A DNA stretch of 64,000 nt from Paenibacillus guangzhouensis (GCF_009363075.1 NZ_CP045293.1:558001-622000), one strand, 5' to 3'. Numbered from the stretch's first letter, positions 9,418 to 19,308 are shown. Notes: a model not told the origin generated them from the letters alone. Numbers and translations are program-made.

Positions 9418-11865
9418 ATGACAGCGAACCAACCATGGAAAATCTACGCGATTCATCATTCACATACGGATGTCGGTTATACCGAAAGACAGGAAAAAAT
9501 CCAGCAATACCATGTCGATTTCATTCGTCAGACGCTTCACATCCTGCGGGAGATCGAGTCGGGGAGACGCCCGGAATGGAAGGGCTTCAAGTGGGTCTGC
9601 GAGACCTTCTGGCCAATCGAGTCTTTCCTCAAGAAGGCGACCGACGAGGAGAAGAAGGAATTTGCAGCTGGCGTACGCCGCGGCGATATTGGACTATCCG
9701 GCACGTACCTCAATATGAGTGAATTGATTGGGAAGGAACTATTCGAATCGATGCTTGGGCGTATTAAAGCGTATGGCGAGTCGATTCAGGTACCTGTGAC
9801 ATCTGTGATGACCGCCGATATTACCGGTTTCAGTTGGGGTTATGGCGAAGTGCTGCTGGATGCAGGCATCCAGAACTTGATTACATGCATTCATACGCAT
9901 CATTCGATGTTCCCGCTCTGGAAGAAACAGCAGCCGTTCTGGTGGGAAATGCCGAATGGCGAACGCCTGCTAACATGGAATGGCGAGCATTACGTGTTCG
10001 GCAATGATTTGGGACTCATGCCAGGGCTTGGCGGATCGTACACGATTAAAGATGAGCTGGATACAAGCAAAGGCGTCACCTTCGAGATGGCCGAAATTCG
10101 GATTCAGCGTTATATCGACCGTCTAGAGCAGGATGGGTACGCATTCCGATTTGCGCCGGTCATGTTCTCCGGCCTGCCGACGGATAACGGTTCACCGAAT
10201 GCGGAAGTGATGGACTTCGTTGGACGTTGGAATGCCCAGCACGGTGACCGGGTTCAGATCGTGCCAGCGACCTTGGAGGATTTCTTCGCCGAAGTCCGCG
10301 CGCATGCGGAGCAGCATCCGGACGACATCCCGGTGCATCGCGGCGATTGGCCGGACTGGTGGACAGACGGCGTAGGTTCGACACCGAAGCATGTCCAAGT
10401 CTATCGTGAGGCGCAGCGTGTCTATCAGAAGGTGAAACGGCTTGATCCGAACCGCGAGATTGTATCAAAAGAAGTCATGGAAGACATGGAGTACCAATTA
10501 ACGCTGTTCGCTGAGCATACATGGGGTTATCATTCTTCGGTAACAGAACCTTGGAACCCGTTCGTCCAAGAGCTTGGACTGCGTAAGGAAGCCTTTGCGG
10601 CGAATGCCAGCACGGCGGCGCACCGCGCATTGTATGACATTCTGGAGGCGAAGGGTGACGCGCTGCTCGCGCCGCATCGTCCGATGAAGTTCAAGCTGCA
10701 CAATCCATTCGGATACGTACAAGAGGATTTCGCGCATCTCATTATGGAGGGCTGGCACTATGATCTGATCAAGGACGGCTTCGAAGTCCGCGATGTAGAG
10801 AGCGGCGAGGTGTACACATCGCAGCTTCGTGTGGCGCCGCGCGGCGTTATTATTAGCATACCGGTGACGCTCCAGCCTGGCGAAGAGAAGACGATTCATA
10901 TTCAAGCGGTTGCACCGAGTAACCCTAGAACCGCATTCCAAAACGACGTTGTCGGTTCGGACCGCATGATGGATGTCGACATCTCAAGTGATGGACAGCC
11001 GTTTAAGGTGACATCGACCTATATCGAAACGCCATTCGTTCACATCGCGTGGACGAAAGGGGCGGGGATTACGTCTTGGATCGATAAACGGACGTCGAAA
11101 GACATGCTGCGCAGCGATCGCAACCATAACGCTTTTACGCCGGTGTATGATATCACGCGTGCACCGAAGGTGAGCGATATGTACGAAGTGCGCCGGAAGA
11201 TGGGGCGCAATCGGAAAGGACCGGATGCGGAGATTTCGGTAGGCATCTTGACGAACGTCGACATCGTGATGCAAGGCGATGTGTATGGCACGGTGCAGCT
11301 CACGTTCGAGGTTGCAGGCTGTTCGCATTATTCGTTATTCGTTACGGCGTATGCGAATCATCCACGCGTGGACGTGGCCGTCCGTATGCACAAGGATAGT
11401 GTATGGGATCCGGAGAATCTATATATATCGCTTCCATTTGGAAGTCCGATCACGAGCGATGCGGAAGAATTGTGGATTGATAAGATGGACGTGCTGACAC
11501 GCCCTCGCAAAGATCAATTGCCAGGCAGTCTAGCGGATTATTATTGTTTAGGTGAAGGTGCAGCTTATGTCGCGGCTCAAGGCGGCGTTGCGATTGCGAT
11601 GCCGGATACGCCGCTAATTCAGCTCGGCTCGCTGGACCATCAATTCAGATTTCTTAACGGGGATGCGAAGTTAGCACAGGACCCGGGACATTTATATTCG
11701 TGGGCGATGAACAACTATTGGGAGACGAACTTTACGGCGACGCTTGGTGGGTTCTATGAATTCCGCTATCTCGTGACATGGGGAGAACAGCTCCATACGC
11801 CGGAAGCAGCAATGAATGCATGCCGCAGCATGAACGCAGGGATTTTAGGATGGCGGGTATGGTAG
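9418..11865 (+). CDS. GH38-like alpha-mannosidase
   Basis: This 815-residue protein has no signal peptide and should act in the cytoplasm. The N-terminal catalytic domain carries the metal-binding HHSHTDVGYT motif (His14, His16, Asp18 region) and a second acidic motif TADITGFSWGYGE (about 131-143) where GH38 enzymes carry the nucleophile Asp. A large beta-rich C-terminal half follows, as in GH38. Bacterial GH38 enzymes release mannose from alpha-linked mannosides. The surroundings (GH125 exo-alpha-1,6-mannosidase, GH3, importer) agree. The nucleophile context is not the textbook GH38 one, so a divergent GH38-like (DUF5054-like) hydrolase is possible. ATG 9418 lies 10 nt from AAGGGAG; a two-codon ORF (ATG TTA TGA) overlaps its start. 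Confidence 0.75.
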   Translation: MTANQPWKIYAIHHSHTDVGYTERQEKIQQYHVDFIRQTLHILREIESGRRPEWKGFKWVCETFWPIESFLKKATDEEKKEFAAGVRRGDIGLSGTYLNMSELIGKELFESMLGRIKAYGESIQVPVTSVMTADITGFSWGYGEVLLDAGIQNLITCIHTHHSMFPLWKKQQPFWWEMPNGERLLTWNGEHYVFGNDLGLMPGLGGSYTIKDELDTSKGVTFEMAEIRIQRYIDRLEQDGYAFRFAPVMFSGLPTDNGSPNAEVMDFVGRWNAQHGDRVQIVPATLEDFFAEVRAHAEQHPDDIPVHRGDWPDWWTDGVGSTPKHVQVYREAQRVYQKVKRLDPNREIVSKEVMEDMEYQLTLFAEHTWGYHSSVTEPWNPFVQELGLRKEAFAANASTAAHRALYDILEAKGDALLAPHRPMKFKLHNPFGYVQEDFAHLIMEGWHYDLIKDGFEVRDVESGEVYTSQLRVAPRGVIISIPVTLQPGEEKTIHIQAVAPSNPRTAFQNDVVGSDRMMDVDISSDGQPFKVTSTYIETPFVHIAWTKGAGITSWIDKRTSKDMLRSDRNHNAFTPVYDITRAPKVSDMYEVRRKMGRNRKGPDAEISVGILTNVDIVMQGDVYGTVQLTFEVAGCSHYSLFVTAYANHPRVDVAVRMHKDSVWDPENLYISLPFGSPITSDAEELWIDKMDVLTRPRKDQLPGSLADYYCLGEGAAYVAAQGGVAIAMPDTPLIQLGSLDHQFRFLNGDAKLAQDPGHLYSWAMNNYWETNFTATLGGFYEFRYLVTWGEQLHTPEAAMNACRSMNAGILGWRVW

Positions 11866-11895
11866 TGGCGGGATGAATGTAAGGAGAGGTTAACG

Positions 11896-14193
11896 ATGAA
11901 ATTTTTAGATGCTTCTTGTTCCATAGACGAGCGGACAGTGGATTTGCTCGAACGAATGACCCTTGAGGAGAAGATCGGTCAGCTCGTGCAGCCTTTTGGA
12001 TGGCAGGCCTATGAGCGGGCAGAAGACAAGATTCAACTGACAGATGCTTTTAAGGAAGCCATGGCGAAAGGTGGTGTCGGCTCGTTATACGGTGTATTGC
12101 GGGCTGATCCATGGACGGGTGTGACCTTAGAGACAGGTCTGACGCCGCGCGAAGGCGCGGAGGTCACGAACCTGATTCAGAAATACGCGATCGAACAGAC
12201 GCGCCTCGGCATTCCGATTCTATTCGGTGAAGAATGTTCGCACGGGCATATGGCGATTGGATCGACCGTCTTCCCGGTTCCGATCGGGATGGGCAGCACC
12301 TGGAACGTTGAATTATTCGAGCAGATGTGCCGCGCAGTTGCGGTTGAGACGCGTGCGCAAGGCGGAGCAGCAACGTACTCCCCCGTGCTCGACGTCGTTC
12401 GAGATCCAAGATGGGGACGCACCGAAGAGACATTTGGCGAGGATCCGTACCTCATCAGTGAGATGGGGGTTGCCGCGGTTCGCGGATTGCAGGGCGATAC
12501 TTTGAATTCCGATGAATCCATAATCGCAACGCTGAAGCATTTCGTCGGCTACGGCGCCTCGGAAGGGGGGCGCAATGCGGCCCCAGCCCATCTTGGACCT
12601 CGTGAGCTGAAAGAGAAGGATCTGCTGCCATTCGAGCGGGCTGTCGCAGCAGGCGCCCGGTCGATCATGACGGCTTACAATGAAATTGATGGGGTGCCTT
12701 GTACCTCTAATCAAGAATTATTAACCCATGTCTTGCGTGAGCAATGGGGATTCGAAGGCTTCGTCATCACCGATTGCGGAGCGATTAATATGCTGCACCA
12801 CGGTCATCAGGTCGCGGAGAGCGAAGAAGATGCAGCTTGCCTTGCGATTCGCGCCGGCGTCGATATGGAAATGTCCGGGGACAACTTCGGCAAGTATTTA
12901 CAGCTCGCGGTGGAGCACGGCAAGCTGAGCGTATCGGATATTGACAAGGCGGTATGTCGCGTGCTGCGGATGAAGTTCGAGCTCGGACTGTTCGAACGTC
13001 CTTACGTCGATCCGGGTCATGCTGAGAACACAATTGGTAAGGCGGAGCATGTCGAGCTCGCCCGCACAGCGGCGCGTGAAGGCGTCGTTCTGCTTAAGAA
13101 CAGCAATCACACGCTGCCGTTATCCCGGTCGCTCGGCCGAATCGCGGTTGTCGGACCGAATGCGAACAACATCTATAATCAATTGGGCGACTATACCTCG
13201 CCGCAGCAGCGGCAGCAGATTGTGACCGTCTTAGACGGTGTGCAGCAGAAATGCGCCGGATTCAGTGAAGTAAGCTATGCGCCAGGATGCCGCATCAAGG
13301 ACCCGTCCACAGAAGGGTTCCAGACAGCGATGCAGTACGCAGCGGCAGCGGATATGATTATCGCCGTTGTTGGCGGCTCGAGCGCACGGGATTTCGGTGA
13401 AGGCACCATTGATCTGAAGACGGGTGCTGCGGTTATTACCGATCAATCTGTTCTTAGCGACATGGATTGCGGGGAAGGATTCGACCGAGCAGAGCTGGGC
13501 TTGTCTGGTGTGCAGCTGGAGCTGCTGAAGGAGCTCCGTACCTTAGGCAAACCGCTCGTTGTCGTCTACATGAACGGACGGCCGATTATCGAGCCTTGGG
13601 TGGATGAACACGCAGATGCAATTCTGGAGGCTTGGTATCCAGGACAAGAAGGCGGACATGCGATCGCGGATATTCTATTCGGCGATTACAACCCTTCCGG
13701 CAGACTGACGTTGTCCATTCCGAAGCATGTAGGACAGCTGCCGATTGCCTATAACATGAAGCGGACCAAGGGTAAACGCTATGTCGAGACGGACCTTAAC
13801 CCGCAATATCCGTTCGGATATGGACTAAGCTACACCAGCTTCCAATATGACAATTTGCGTCTGGAGCAATCGAAGATCGCATGCCATGAATCAACGATTG
13901 TATCCGTTGACGTGACGAATACAGGCAGCATGGCCGGACAAGAAGTTGTTCAGCTGTATGTGAGCGACGTAGCCAGTTCGGTCACAAGACCTGCCAAGGA
14001 GTTAAAAGGATTCTGCAAAATCGATTTGCAACCGGGCGAGACGAAGACGGCGCAATTTACGATTGGCGATCAAGAACTGCAGTTCGTCGGTCCGAACTTG
14101 GAATGGACAGTCGAACCGGGTGAATTCCATATCATGATCGGACGGCATGCAGAAGATTTGCTCCAGACAAGCTTGAACGTTGTTTCGAAATGA
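11896..14193 (+). CDS. GH3 family beta-glycosidase
   Basis: This 765-residue GH3 enzyme has no signal peptide. The order is an N-terminal TIM-barrel domain (about 10-370) with the KHFVGYG motif and nucleophile Asp near 293 in GFVITDCGAI, an alpha/beta sandwich (about 390-620) and a C-terminal fibronectin-III-like domain (about 660-750, VDVTNTGSMAGQEVVQLYV). The TDCGAI form, with Cys rather than Trp after the Asp, resembles the beta-xylosidase/beta-glucosidase branch. It probably removes a beta-linked glucose, xylose or similar residue from the imported oligosaccharide. It starts 30 nt after the GH38 gene with a GGAGAGG site. Confidence 0.88.
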   Translation: MKFLDASCSIDERTVDLLERMTLEEKIGQLVQPFGWQAYERAEDKIQLTDAFKEAMAKGGVGSLYGVLRADPWTGVTLETGLTPREGAEVTNLIQKYAIEQTRLGIPILFGEECSHGHMAIGSTVFPVPIGMGSTWNVELFEQMCRAVAVETRAQGGAATYSPVLDVVRDPRWGRTEETFGEDPYLISEMGVAAVRGLQGDTLNSDESIIATLKHFVGYGASEGGRNAAPAHLGPRELKEKDLLPFERAVAAGARSIMTAYNEIDGVPCTSNQELLTHVLREQWGFEGFVITDCGAINMLHHGHQVAESEEDAACLAIRAGVDMEMSGDNFGKYLQLAVEHGKLSVSDIDKAVCRVLRMKFELGLFERPYVDPGHAENTIGKAEHVELARTAAREGVVLLKNSNHTLPLSRSLGRIAVVGPNANNIYNQLGDYTSPQQRQQIVTVLDGVQQKCAGFSEVSYAPGCRIKDPSTEGFQTAMQYAAAADMIIAVVGGSSARDFGEGTIDLKTGAAVITDQSVLSDMDCGEGFDRAELGLSGVQLELLKELRTLGKPLVVVYMNGRPIIEPWVDEHADAILEAWYPGQEGGHAIADILFGDYNPSGRLTLSIPKHVGQLPIAYNMKRTKGKRYVETDLNPQYPFGYGLSYTSFQYDNLRLEQSKIACHESTIVSVDVTNTGSMAGQEVVQLYVSDVASSVTRPAKELKGFCKIDLQPGETKTAQFTIGDQELQFVGPNLEWTVEPGEFHIMIGRHAEDLLQTSLNVVSK

Positions 14194-14219
14194 TCAGGTA
14201 GGAGAAGGGAAGAGACAAC

Positions 14220-15548
14220 TTGAAGGATCATCGATTACCAACCATAGATGTACCGAAATTTCCATTGCCGCAGGCCGTTCAGGAAGCGTTACTTGAGGCG
14301 GAGCAGCGTCTAGCGCATCGTCCAAAGCTTAGCATGCTGTTCCGAAACTGCTTTCCGAACACGCTCGAGACGACGACGAGATTGCTGGATGACGGGACGA
14401 CGTTCGTTCTCACAGGCGATATCCCTGCCATGTGGCTGCGCGATTCCGTGGAGCAGGTGATTCATTACGTTCCTTTTGCCAAAGCGGATAAAGAGCTGCA
14501 GCGTATTCTGGAAGGCGTCATCAAGCGTCATATGTTCTATATTCAGATTGATCCGTATGCGAATGCATTCAACGAGACGGCCAATGACTGGCATTGGAAT
14601 GCGACGGATGAGACGACAACTTCACCATGGGTATGGGAGCGCAAGTTCGAGCTTGACTCCATGTGCTTCTCGTTCCGCCTTGCTTACCATTACTGGAAGG
14701 AAACGGGCCGTACGGGGATCTTCGACGAGGCGTTTAAGGACGCCTTGATTTCGATGCTAGATGTATGGCGCATCGAGCAGCAGCATGCCGAGCTGTCTGC
14801 TTATCGGTTCCAACGCCATAACGGCATCATGATCGATACGCTGCGCAAGCAGGGATTGGGCATGCCGGTGAACAACGTTGGACTTATCTGGTCCGGCTTC
14901 CGGCCAAGCGATGATGCATGCGATTTCCATTTCAACATTCCATCGAATATGTTCGCGGTCGTCACGCTACGCCATATGCAGGAAATTGCCCGCTATGTCT
15001 ATCGCGACGAGCATCTTGTCACGCGGATGGCGCAGATGGAGGAAGAAATCCAGCATGCGATCGAGCTGTACGGCATGATCAACCATCAGAAGTATGGACG
15101 GATGTATGTGTTTGAGACAGACGGATATGGCAATCACATCCTGATGGATGATGCGGGCACGCCGAATTTGATGTCCGCGCCGTATATCGGCTATTGTGCG
15201 CCGGATGATCCGGCTTATCTGAATACACGCGCGTTTATCTTAAGCGAAGACAATCCTTATTATTACAAGGGCGAGAAGCTGAGCGGCATCGGTAGTCCGC
15301 ATACGCCGCCGGATTATGTCTGGCATCTGGCCTATTCGATGCAAGGATTAACCGCTGTGAACCCGGATGAAATCTTGCGTATGATTGAAATTATGGAATC
15401 AACCGATGCGGATACAGGCTTCATGCATGAAGGATTCCATAAAGATGATCCATCGATCTTCACTCGCGATTGGTTCGCATGGTCGAACAGTCAGTTCGCG
15501 CAATTGGTATGGAAGGCATTGCAGTTAGACCTCTTAGACGCTAAATGA
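14220..15548 (+). CDS. GH125 exo-alpha-1,6-mannosidase
   Basis: This 442-residue protein has no signal peptide. Its LTGDIPAMWLRDSVEQVIHY segment (about 60-80) and the later WKFELDSMCF-like and GIGSPHTPPDYVWH motifs are typical of GH125, which are metal-independent, inverting enzymes that remove alpha-1,6-linked mannose. The start is TTG 14220, 9 nt after AAGGGA. It is the last gene of the mannoside operon and is followed by a terminator at 15557-15586. GH125 next to GH38 is a known pairing in bacterial breakdown of N-glycan cores or mannan side chains. Confidence 0.9.
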   Translation: MKDHRLPTIDVPKFPLPQAVQEALLEAEQRLAHRPKLSMLFRNCFPNTLETTTRLLDDGTTFVLTGDIPAMWLRDSVEQVIHYVPFAKADKELQRILEGVIKRHMFYIQIDPYANAFNETANDWHWNATDETTTSPWVWERKFELDSMCFSFRLAYHYWKETGRTGIFDEAFKDALISMLDVWRIEQQHAELSAYRFQRHNGIMIDTLRKQGLGMPVNNVGLIWSGFRPSDDACDFHFNIPSNMFAVVTLRHMQEIARYVYRDEHLVTRMAQMEEEIQHAIELYGMINHQKYGRMYVFETDGYGNHILMDDAGTPNLMSAPYIGYCAPDDPAYLNTRAFILSEDNPYYYKGEKLSGIGSPHTPPDYVWHLAYSMQGLTAVNPDEILRMIEIMESTDADTGFMHEGFHKDDPSIFTRDWFAWSNSQFAQLVWKALQLDLLDAK

Positions 15549-15556
15549 TGGATCGA

Positions 15557-15586
15557 AATAGCCACCTTCGCCGGTGGCTATTTTGC
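15557..15586 (+). terminator. Terminator of mannoside operon
   Basis: AATAGCCACC (15557-15566) pairs perfectly with GGTGGCTATT (15573-15582) around a 6-nt loop, followed by a short T-run. It begins 8 nt after the GH125 stop. Confidence 0.8.
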
Positions 15587-15607
15587 TATTGATTTTTGCA
15601 TTCATGA

Positions 15608-15636
15608 TGTACAAGCCGTTCCTTGCTGATTATAAT
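15608..15636 (+). promoter_or_regulatory. Promoter of galactoside regulatory genes
   Basis: TGTACA (15608-15613), a 17-nt spacer and TATAAT (15631-15636) form a good sigma-A-type promoter. The transcript would begin near 15643 and carry a leader of about 170 nt before the regulator gene. Confidence 0.65.
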
Positions 15637-15644
15637 AAGGGATA

Positions 15645-15658
15645 TTTAAGCGGTTTCA
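15645..15658 (+). promoter_or_regulatory. Candidate CcpA cre site
   Basis: TTTAAGCGGTTTCA matches the cre consensus TGWAANCGNTNWCA at all but the second position. It lies at the presumed transcription start, a place where CcpA binding blocks initiation. Confidence 0.5.
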
Positions 15659-15733
15659 TGAGACATGCTGATTTCGTGTTTGCGATGTCGATGAAGGCGT
15701 AAGACAAGAATGTTCCGCAGGGAGGACTAGGAC

Positions 15734-15802
15734 ATGAAGATGATTTCTGTATCGGACGGAAATCATCTTTTTAGGTTTTCGCGATTCGAATATAGCAGAT
15801 AG
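15734..15802 (+). CDS. Possible leader peptide ORF, 22 codons
   Basis: ATG 15734 follows GGAGGA (15721-15726) by 7 nt and opens a 22-codon frame whose stop TAG (15800-15802) touches the ribosome-binding site of the response-regulator gene. The frame contains both arms of the hairpin at 15737-15769. Translation could thus melt the hairpin and couple to the next gene. There is no homology evidence, so the frame may also be chance. Confidence 0.35.
   Translation: MKMISVSDGNHLFRFSRFEYSR
15737..15772 (+). terminator. Attenuator-like terminator in regulator leader
   Basis: AAGATGATTTC (15737-15747) pairs perfectly over 11 bp with GAAATCATCTT (15759-15769), followed by T at 15768-15772. It lies downstream of the promoter at 15608-15636 and upstream of the gene at 15814, so it would limit read-through into that gene. 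Confidence 0.65.
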
Positions 15803-15813
15803 AGGGGATCAAT

Positions 15814-17379
15814 GTGAACGAATTGTACAAAGTGGTGGTCGTTGATGATGAAATACTCGTTCGACAAGGGATCAAGCATTTGCTGCATTGGGAGCAGAAT
15901 GGCTTCCAAATTGTAGGTGAAGCTTCGAACGGGAAAGAAGCGTTGGCATTAATCGAAGAGCTGCAGCCTCAGATTGTGCTGACAGACATCGTGATGCCCG
16001 TGATGGATGGCGAGGAGCTGACCCGGATCATTAAGACGAGCTGGCCGGAGATCGAGGTCATCGTGCTGAGCAGTTTCAGCGAATTCGACTATGTGCGTGC
16101 TTCCTTCCAGAGCGGCGTCTCGGATTATATTCTGAAGCCGCATCTGGAGACGGGGATGCTGCTCGATGCGCTGCGCAAGACCGTGACACGAATTCCATCT
16201 CGCATAGGAACGAAGCGGGTTGAAAATAACATGATGCCGATCCATGCGGTGCTTGCGAAGATGCTATCAGGCTATGACGTAGAAGTTGAGCCGCAGTTGA
16301 TCGCAGCACAGCTTCCGCATCAGGCCTTCTATTTGCTAGGCACGCAGCAGGATGCGAGTCGAGACGGGGAATCGGCTTCTATCTACCCGATCCTCGAATC
16401 CTTGCAAGCTCTCTTTCCGGCGATGAGGACGATAACGTTATCAGGGCATTCGATTCCAGGGTATCCGGAGATGTCGATGCAGTTGCTGAATGTGAATGAA
16501 GAAGACCGGAGGGCGCTCCCGGCCAAGCTCATGCTCCTTCACCCGAGCTCCATGCTGGAGACAGGAGAGGTGAAGTGGGTGCTCAGCAGCGATTTTGAAT
16601 CGATAAGCCAGCTAAGAGACATCTACGAGAATCAGCTGCTTCGACTGCTTGCGTGTCGGTTCTTTCTTCCTATGGATGCCCAGCTGATGCCAAGTGGACT
16701 TCCAGATCCATCTGCATCCGTGAAGGCTTTTCCGCTGAATCCGTTTATGGAGCAGCTTCGCAGACTCCAGCTGGAGGAAGCTTTTCAGGACTTGCGTTCG
16801 TATATCCGATCGCTTGAGCTGGCCTATACTGTGGATGTGTTCGAATTCAAGTCTTTTATCGGCAATCTGGTTTTTAACGCGATTCATCTTCTTGGAAGGT
16901 TGAATTATGACGTGAAATCGCTGGATGACGCCAAATATGCATATTTCAAAGCCATCGATGAAGCGAACCATGTCCTTGAAGTCGTGGAACTGCTGGAGAA
17001 GTTCCAGATGCAGCTGGAGCTGTATGTCTATGCCGATAAGGCGTCTCAGTCGACAAACCCTAGCATGCGGCTATTGCTCGATTATATCGAAGAACATTAT
17101 GCCGAGCCGATCAGCCTCACAGAAATGGCAAAACATTTTCATTTTAATCCGTCGTATTTATCGACCTTCTTCGCCGCCCATCATCATGAAGGGTTCAAAG
17201 AGCATCTGAACCGGGTGCGGATCGATAAGGCGGCTGATTTATTGCGATATAGCGATACGTCTATTTCGGATATCGGCAGCATGGTAGGGTATGGCGACCA
17301 CAGCTACTTCTGCAAAGTGTTCAAGCGGAACACGGGACTGTCCCCAAGCCAGTACCGTAGACAATACATTCAATCCTAG
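15814..17379 (+). CDS. YesN-type response regulator, AraC output (galactoside locus)
   Basis: This 521-residue regulator has a receiver domain with the VDDE acidic pair near residue 10 and a phospho-acceptor Asp near 56 (VLTDIVMPVMDG), a variable middle region, and a C-terminal AraC domain (about 420-515) ending VFKRNTGLSPSQYRRQ. The start is GTG 15814, 6 nt after GAGGGG. The kinase gene starts 13 nt downstream, so the order is regulator then kinase, the reverse of the mannoside locus. It is expected to activate the importer promoter before 19381. Confidence 0.92.
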   Translation: MNELYKVVVVDDEILVRQGIKHLLHWEQNGFQIVGEASNGKEALALIEELQPQIVLTDIVMPVMDGEELTRIIKTSWPEIEVIVLSSFSEFDYVRASFQSGVSDYILKPHLETGMLLDALRKTVTRIPSRIGTKRVENNMMPIHAVLAKMLSGYDVEVEPQLIAAQLPHQAFYLLGTQQDASRDGESASIYPILESLQALFPAMRTITLSGHSIPGYPEMSMQLLNVNEEDRRALPAKLMLLHPSSMLETGEVKWVLSSDFESISQLRDIYENQLLRLLACRFFLPMDAQLMPSGLPDPSASVKAFPLNPFMEQLRRLQLEEAFQDLRSYIRSLELAYTVDVFEFKSFIGNLVFNAIHLLGRLNYDVKSLDDAKYAYFKAIDEANHVLEVVELLEKFQMQLELYVYADKASQSTNPSMRLLLDYIEEHYAEPISLTEMAKHFHFNPSYLSTFFAAHHHEGFKEHLNRVRIDKAADLLRYSDTSISDIGSMVGYGDHSYFCKVFKRNTGLSPSQYRRQYIQS

Positions 17380-17392
17380 GAGTTGGCTATCG

Positions 17393-19174
17393 ATGCATGC
17401 GTTATTGGAACGGCTTAAATTTCATGGTCTGTTTATTAAAATGTTCGTCGTTATGGTCATCTGTATTATTGCGATCGCGGTGTCAGTCGTATGGGTCAAC
17501 GTACAAATGTCCGAGCAGTTATTCCTGAAGACCTTCAGTATCACGAATTCCAAGGTGATCGACCAGATCCGCAACAACTTCGAGTCGTTCCACTATTCGA
17601 TCGTTACGGCGGCCAATAACGCCCAGCAGAGCGGGACACTTAAGACGTTCCTAACCGAGAAGGAGTCGAACCAATCGACCAAGACATTATCGTCTTATTA
17701 CATCATGACGCAGCAGATGAAAAGGATTCAGTCCACCGTCGACGCTTATTCCGTAGGCGTTGCGATTGTTGGCGTGAACGGACGGAGTTATTCGGGCAAT
17801 TATAACTTCGCGAAGCCTACGGCGCAGGAGTTGAAGGACAGTATCCTGACGCAGAACGCACTTGCCGAGCCTAGAAAGCTCAAATATCAATTGTATTTGG
17901 ATAAGCAAGGTACTGTAAGCGGCAAGCCTATTATCGTTGCAACAAAGGTGCTGATGGAGAGAACAACGGGGCAAGATTACGGGATGTTGTACATTACGAT
18001 CGATGAAGATGATTTCAAGCCTTTTTACAGCAGCTTCACCAGTATAGGGAATGATGTGATGCTCATCGATAAAGAAGGTCTGGTGATATCCAGCAATCGC
18101 AAGGAACTGATTGGGCAGTCTCAGCACGACATGTTGTCGTATGCGCAGGAGATCCAGAAGCGACCGCTTGAGCTCAAGAAGGCGCATGTAATGGGCAGGG
18201 ACCAGCTCATCCTCTCCGAGTATTTGCCTGCATATGATCTGTACCTCGTTAATATGATCGATCAGAAATATGTACTCGGACAGATGGTCAATACCAAGAC
18301 GATTGTCTTCCTCTGCTTGCTGATCGTTCTCGCGGCCTTAATCATCGTCTTCCTGATATCTCGCAAAATAACACGTTCGTTAACCCGGTTGGCGAGACAA
18401 ATGTCCAAAGTCAATCGCAGTCATTTTCGCAACTATATCGAGGTATCTGGCGGCTATGAGATCAGACAGCTCGGGCACGCCTATAATGATATGTTGGATG
18501 AAATTAACGATTACATCGATAAGCTTGTCGAGACGCAGAAAGGGCAGAGAAAGGCGGAGCTTGCGGCCCTGCAGCAGCAGATTAACCCTCATTTCTTATA
18601 CAATACGCTAGCTTCGGTTAAGTTTCTGGTACAGCAGGGGAGCAAAGAGAAGGCCGTGGAGACGATTCATGCGTTAATCTCTCTCTTGCAGAACACCATT
18701 AGCAACGTCAGCGAGACCATCACAGTTGAGCAGGAACTTGTGAACTTGAAGCATTATGTGCTCATTAATCATGTACGTTATGGGGAACGGATCCGTGCGA
18801 CATATTTCGTAGCCCCGGACTGTATGAATTGCCATGTGCCGAAGCTAATCATTCAGCCTTTTATCGAAAATGCCTTTTTCCACGCCTTTAATGTGAAGGG
18901 GGAAGGTGTGATTCATGTACTCATCTCCAAGACATCACAACAATTAATATGTGAGGTGATGGATAACGGGGATGGGATGGATATGCAGCAGCTTGCAGAA
19001 GCGAAATCGAAGAGACGTAAAGGATCTAGGCAGTTGTTCTCCGGCGTAGGTGTTGCCAATGTGAATGATCGCATTCGGCTTCTATACGGTGATGATTATG
19101 GCGTGACGATGACGAGTGAGTTAGGCGAAGGGACACGGGTGAGCATCACACTGCCAGTGATCGAAATCGAATAA
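17393..19174 (+). CDS. YesM-type sensor histidine kinase (galactoside locus)
   Basis: This 593-residue kinase has TM1 at about 15-36, a dCache-like extracellular sensor region of about 260 residues, TM2 at about 300-325, a HAMP linker, the INPHFLYN phospho-acceptor motif at about 397 and an N-box (IIQPFIENAFFHAF). The frame is open from 17291, but ATG 17393 has AGGAG 12 nt upstream, a short basic N-terminus and TM1 directly after it, so it is the likely start. It partners the response regulator upstream. The ligand is not known from sequence; a galactoside is inferred from the downstream GH2 gene. Confidence 0.9.
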   Translation: MHALLERLKFHGLFIKMFVVMVICIIAIAVSVVWVNVQMSEQLFLKTFSITNSKVIDQIRNNFESFHYSIVTAANNAQQSGTLKTFLTEKESNQSTKTLSSYYIMTQQMKRIQSTVDAYSVGVAIVGVNGRSYSGNYNFAKPTAQELKDSILTQNALAEPRKLKYQLYLDKQGTVSGKPIIVATKVLMERTTGQDYGMLYITIDEDDFKPFYSSFTSIGNDVMLIDKEGLVISSNRKELIGQSQHDMLSYAQEIQKRPLELKKAHVMGRDQLILSEYLPAYDLYLVNMIDQKYVLGQMVNTKTIVFLCLLIVLAALIIVFLISRKITRSLTRLARQMSKVNRSHFRNYIEVSGGYEIRQLGHAYNDMLDEINDYIDKLVETQKGQRKAELAALQQQINPHFLYNTLASVKFLVQQGSKEKAVETIHALISLLQNTISNVSETITVEQELVNLKHYVLINHVRYGERIRATYFVAPDCMNCHVPKLIIQPFIENAFFHAFNVKGEGVIHVLISKTSQQLICEVMDNGDGMDMQQLAEAKSKRRKGSRQLFSGVGVANVNDRIRLLYGDDYGVTMTSELGEGTRVSITLPVIEIE

Positions 19175-19308
19175 AAATACCATTATCCAAACAAATGACA
19201 AGAGTATTTTTGTAACCGCATTCATACAAGTGATAAAACGACAAATCTGCACAAAGAAATTGCTAACAATCGTGAAGTGCCCGGTGCTACGATGATTTCA
19301 GAACTTCC

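Noticed and set aside
10160-10941. Long minus-strand open frames opposite the GH38 gene
   Set aside because: They mirror the codon pattern of the plus-strand gene, are rich in Arg/His/Pro, lack ribosome-binding sites and match no family.
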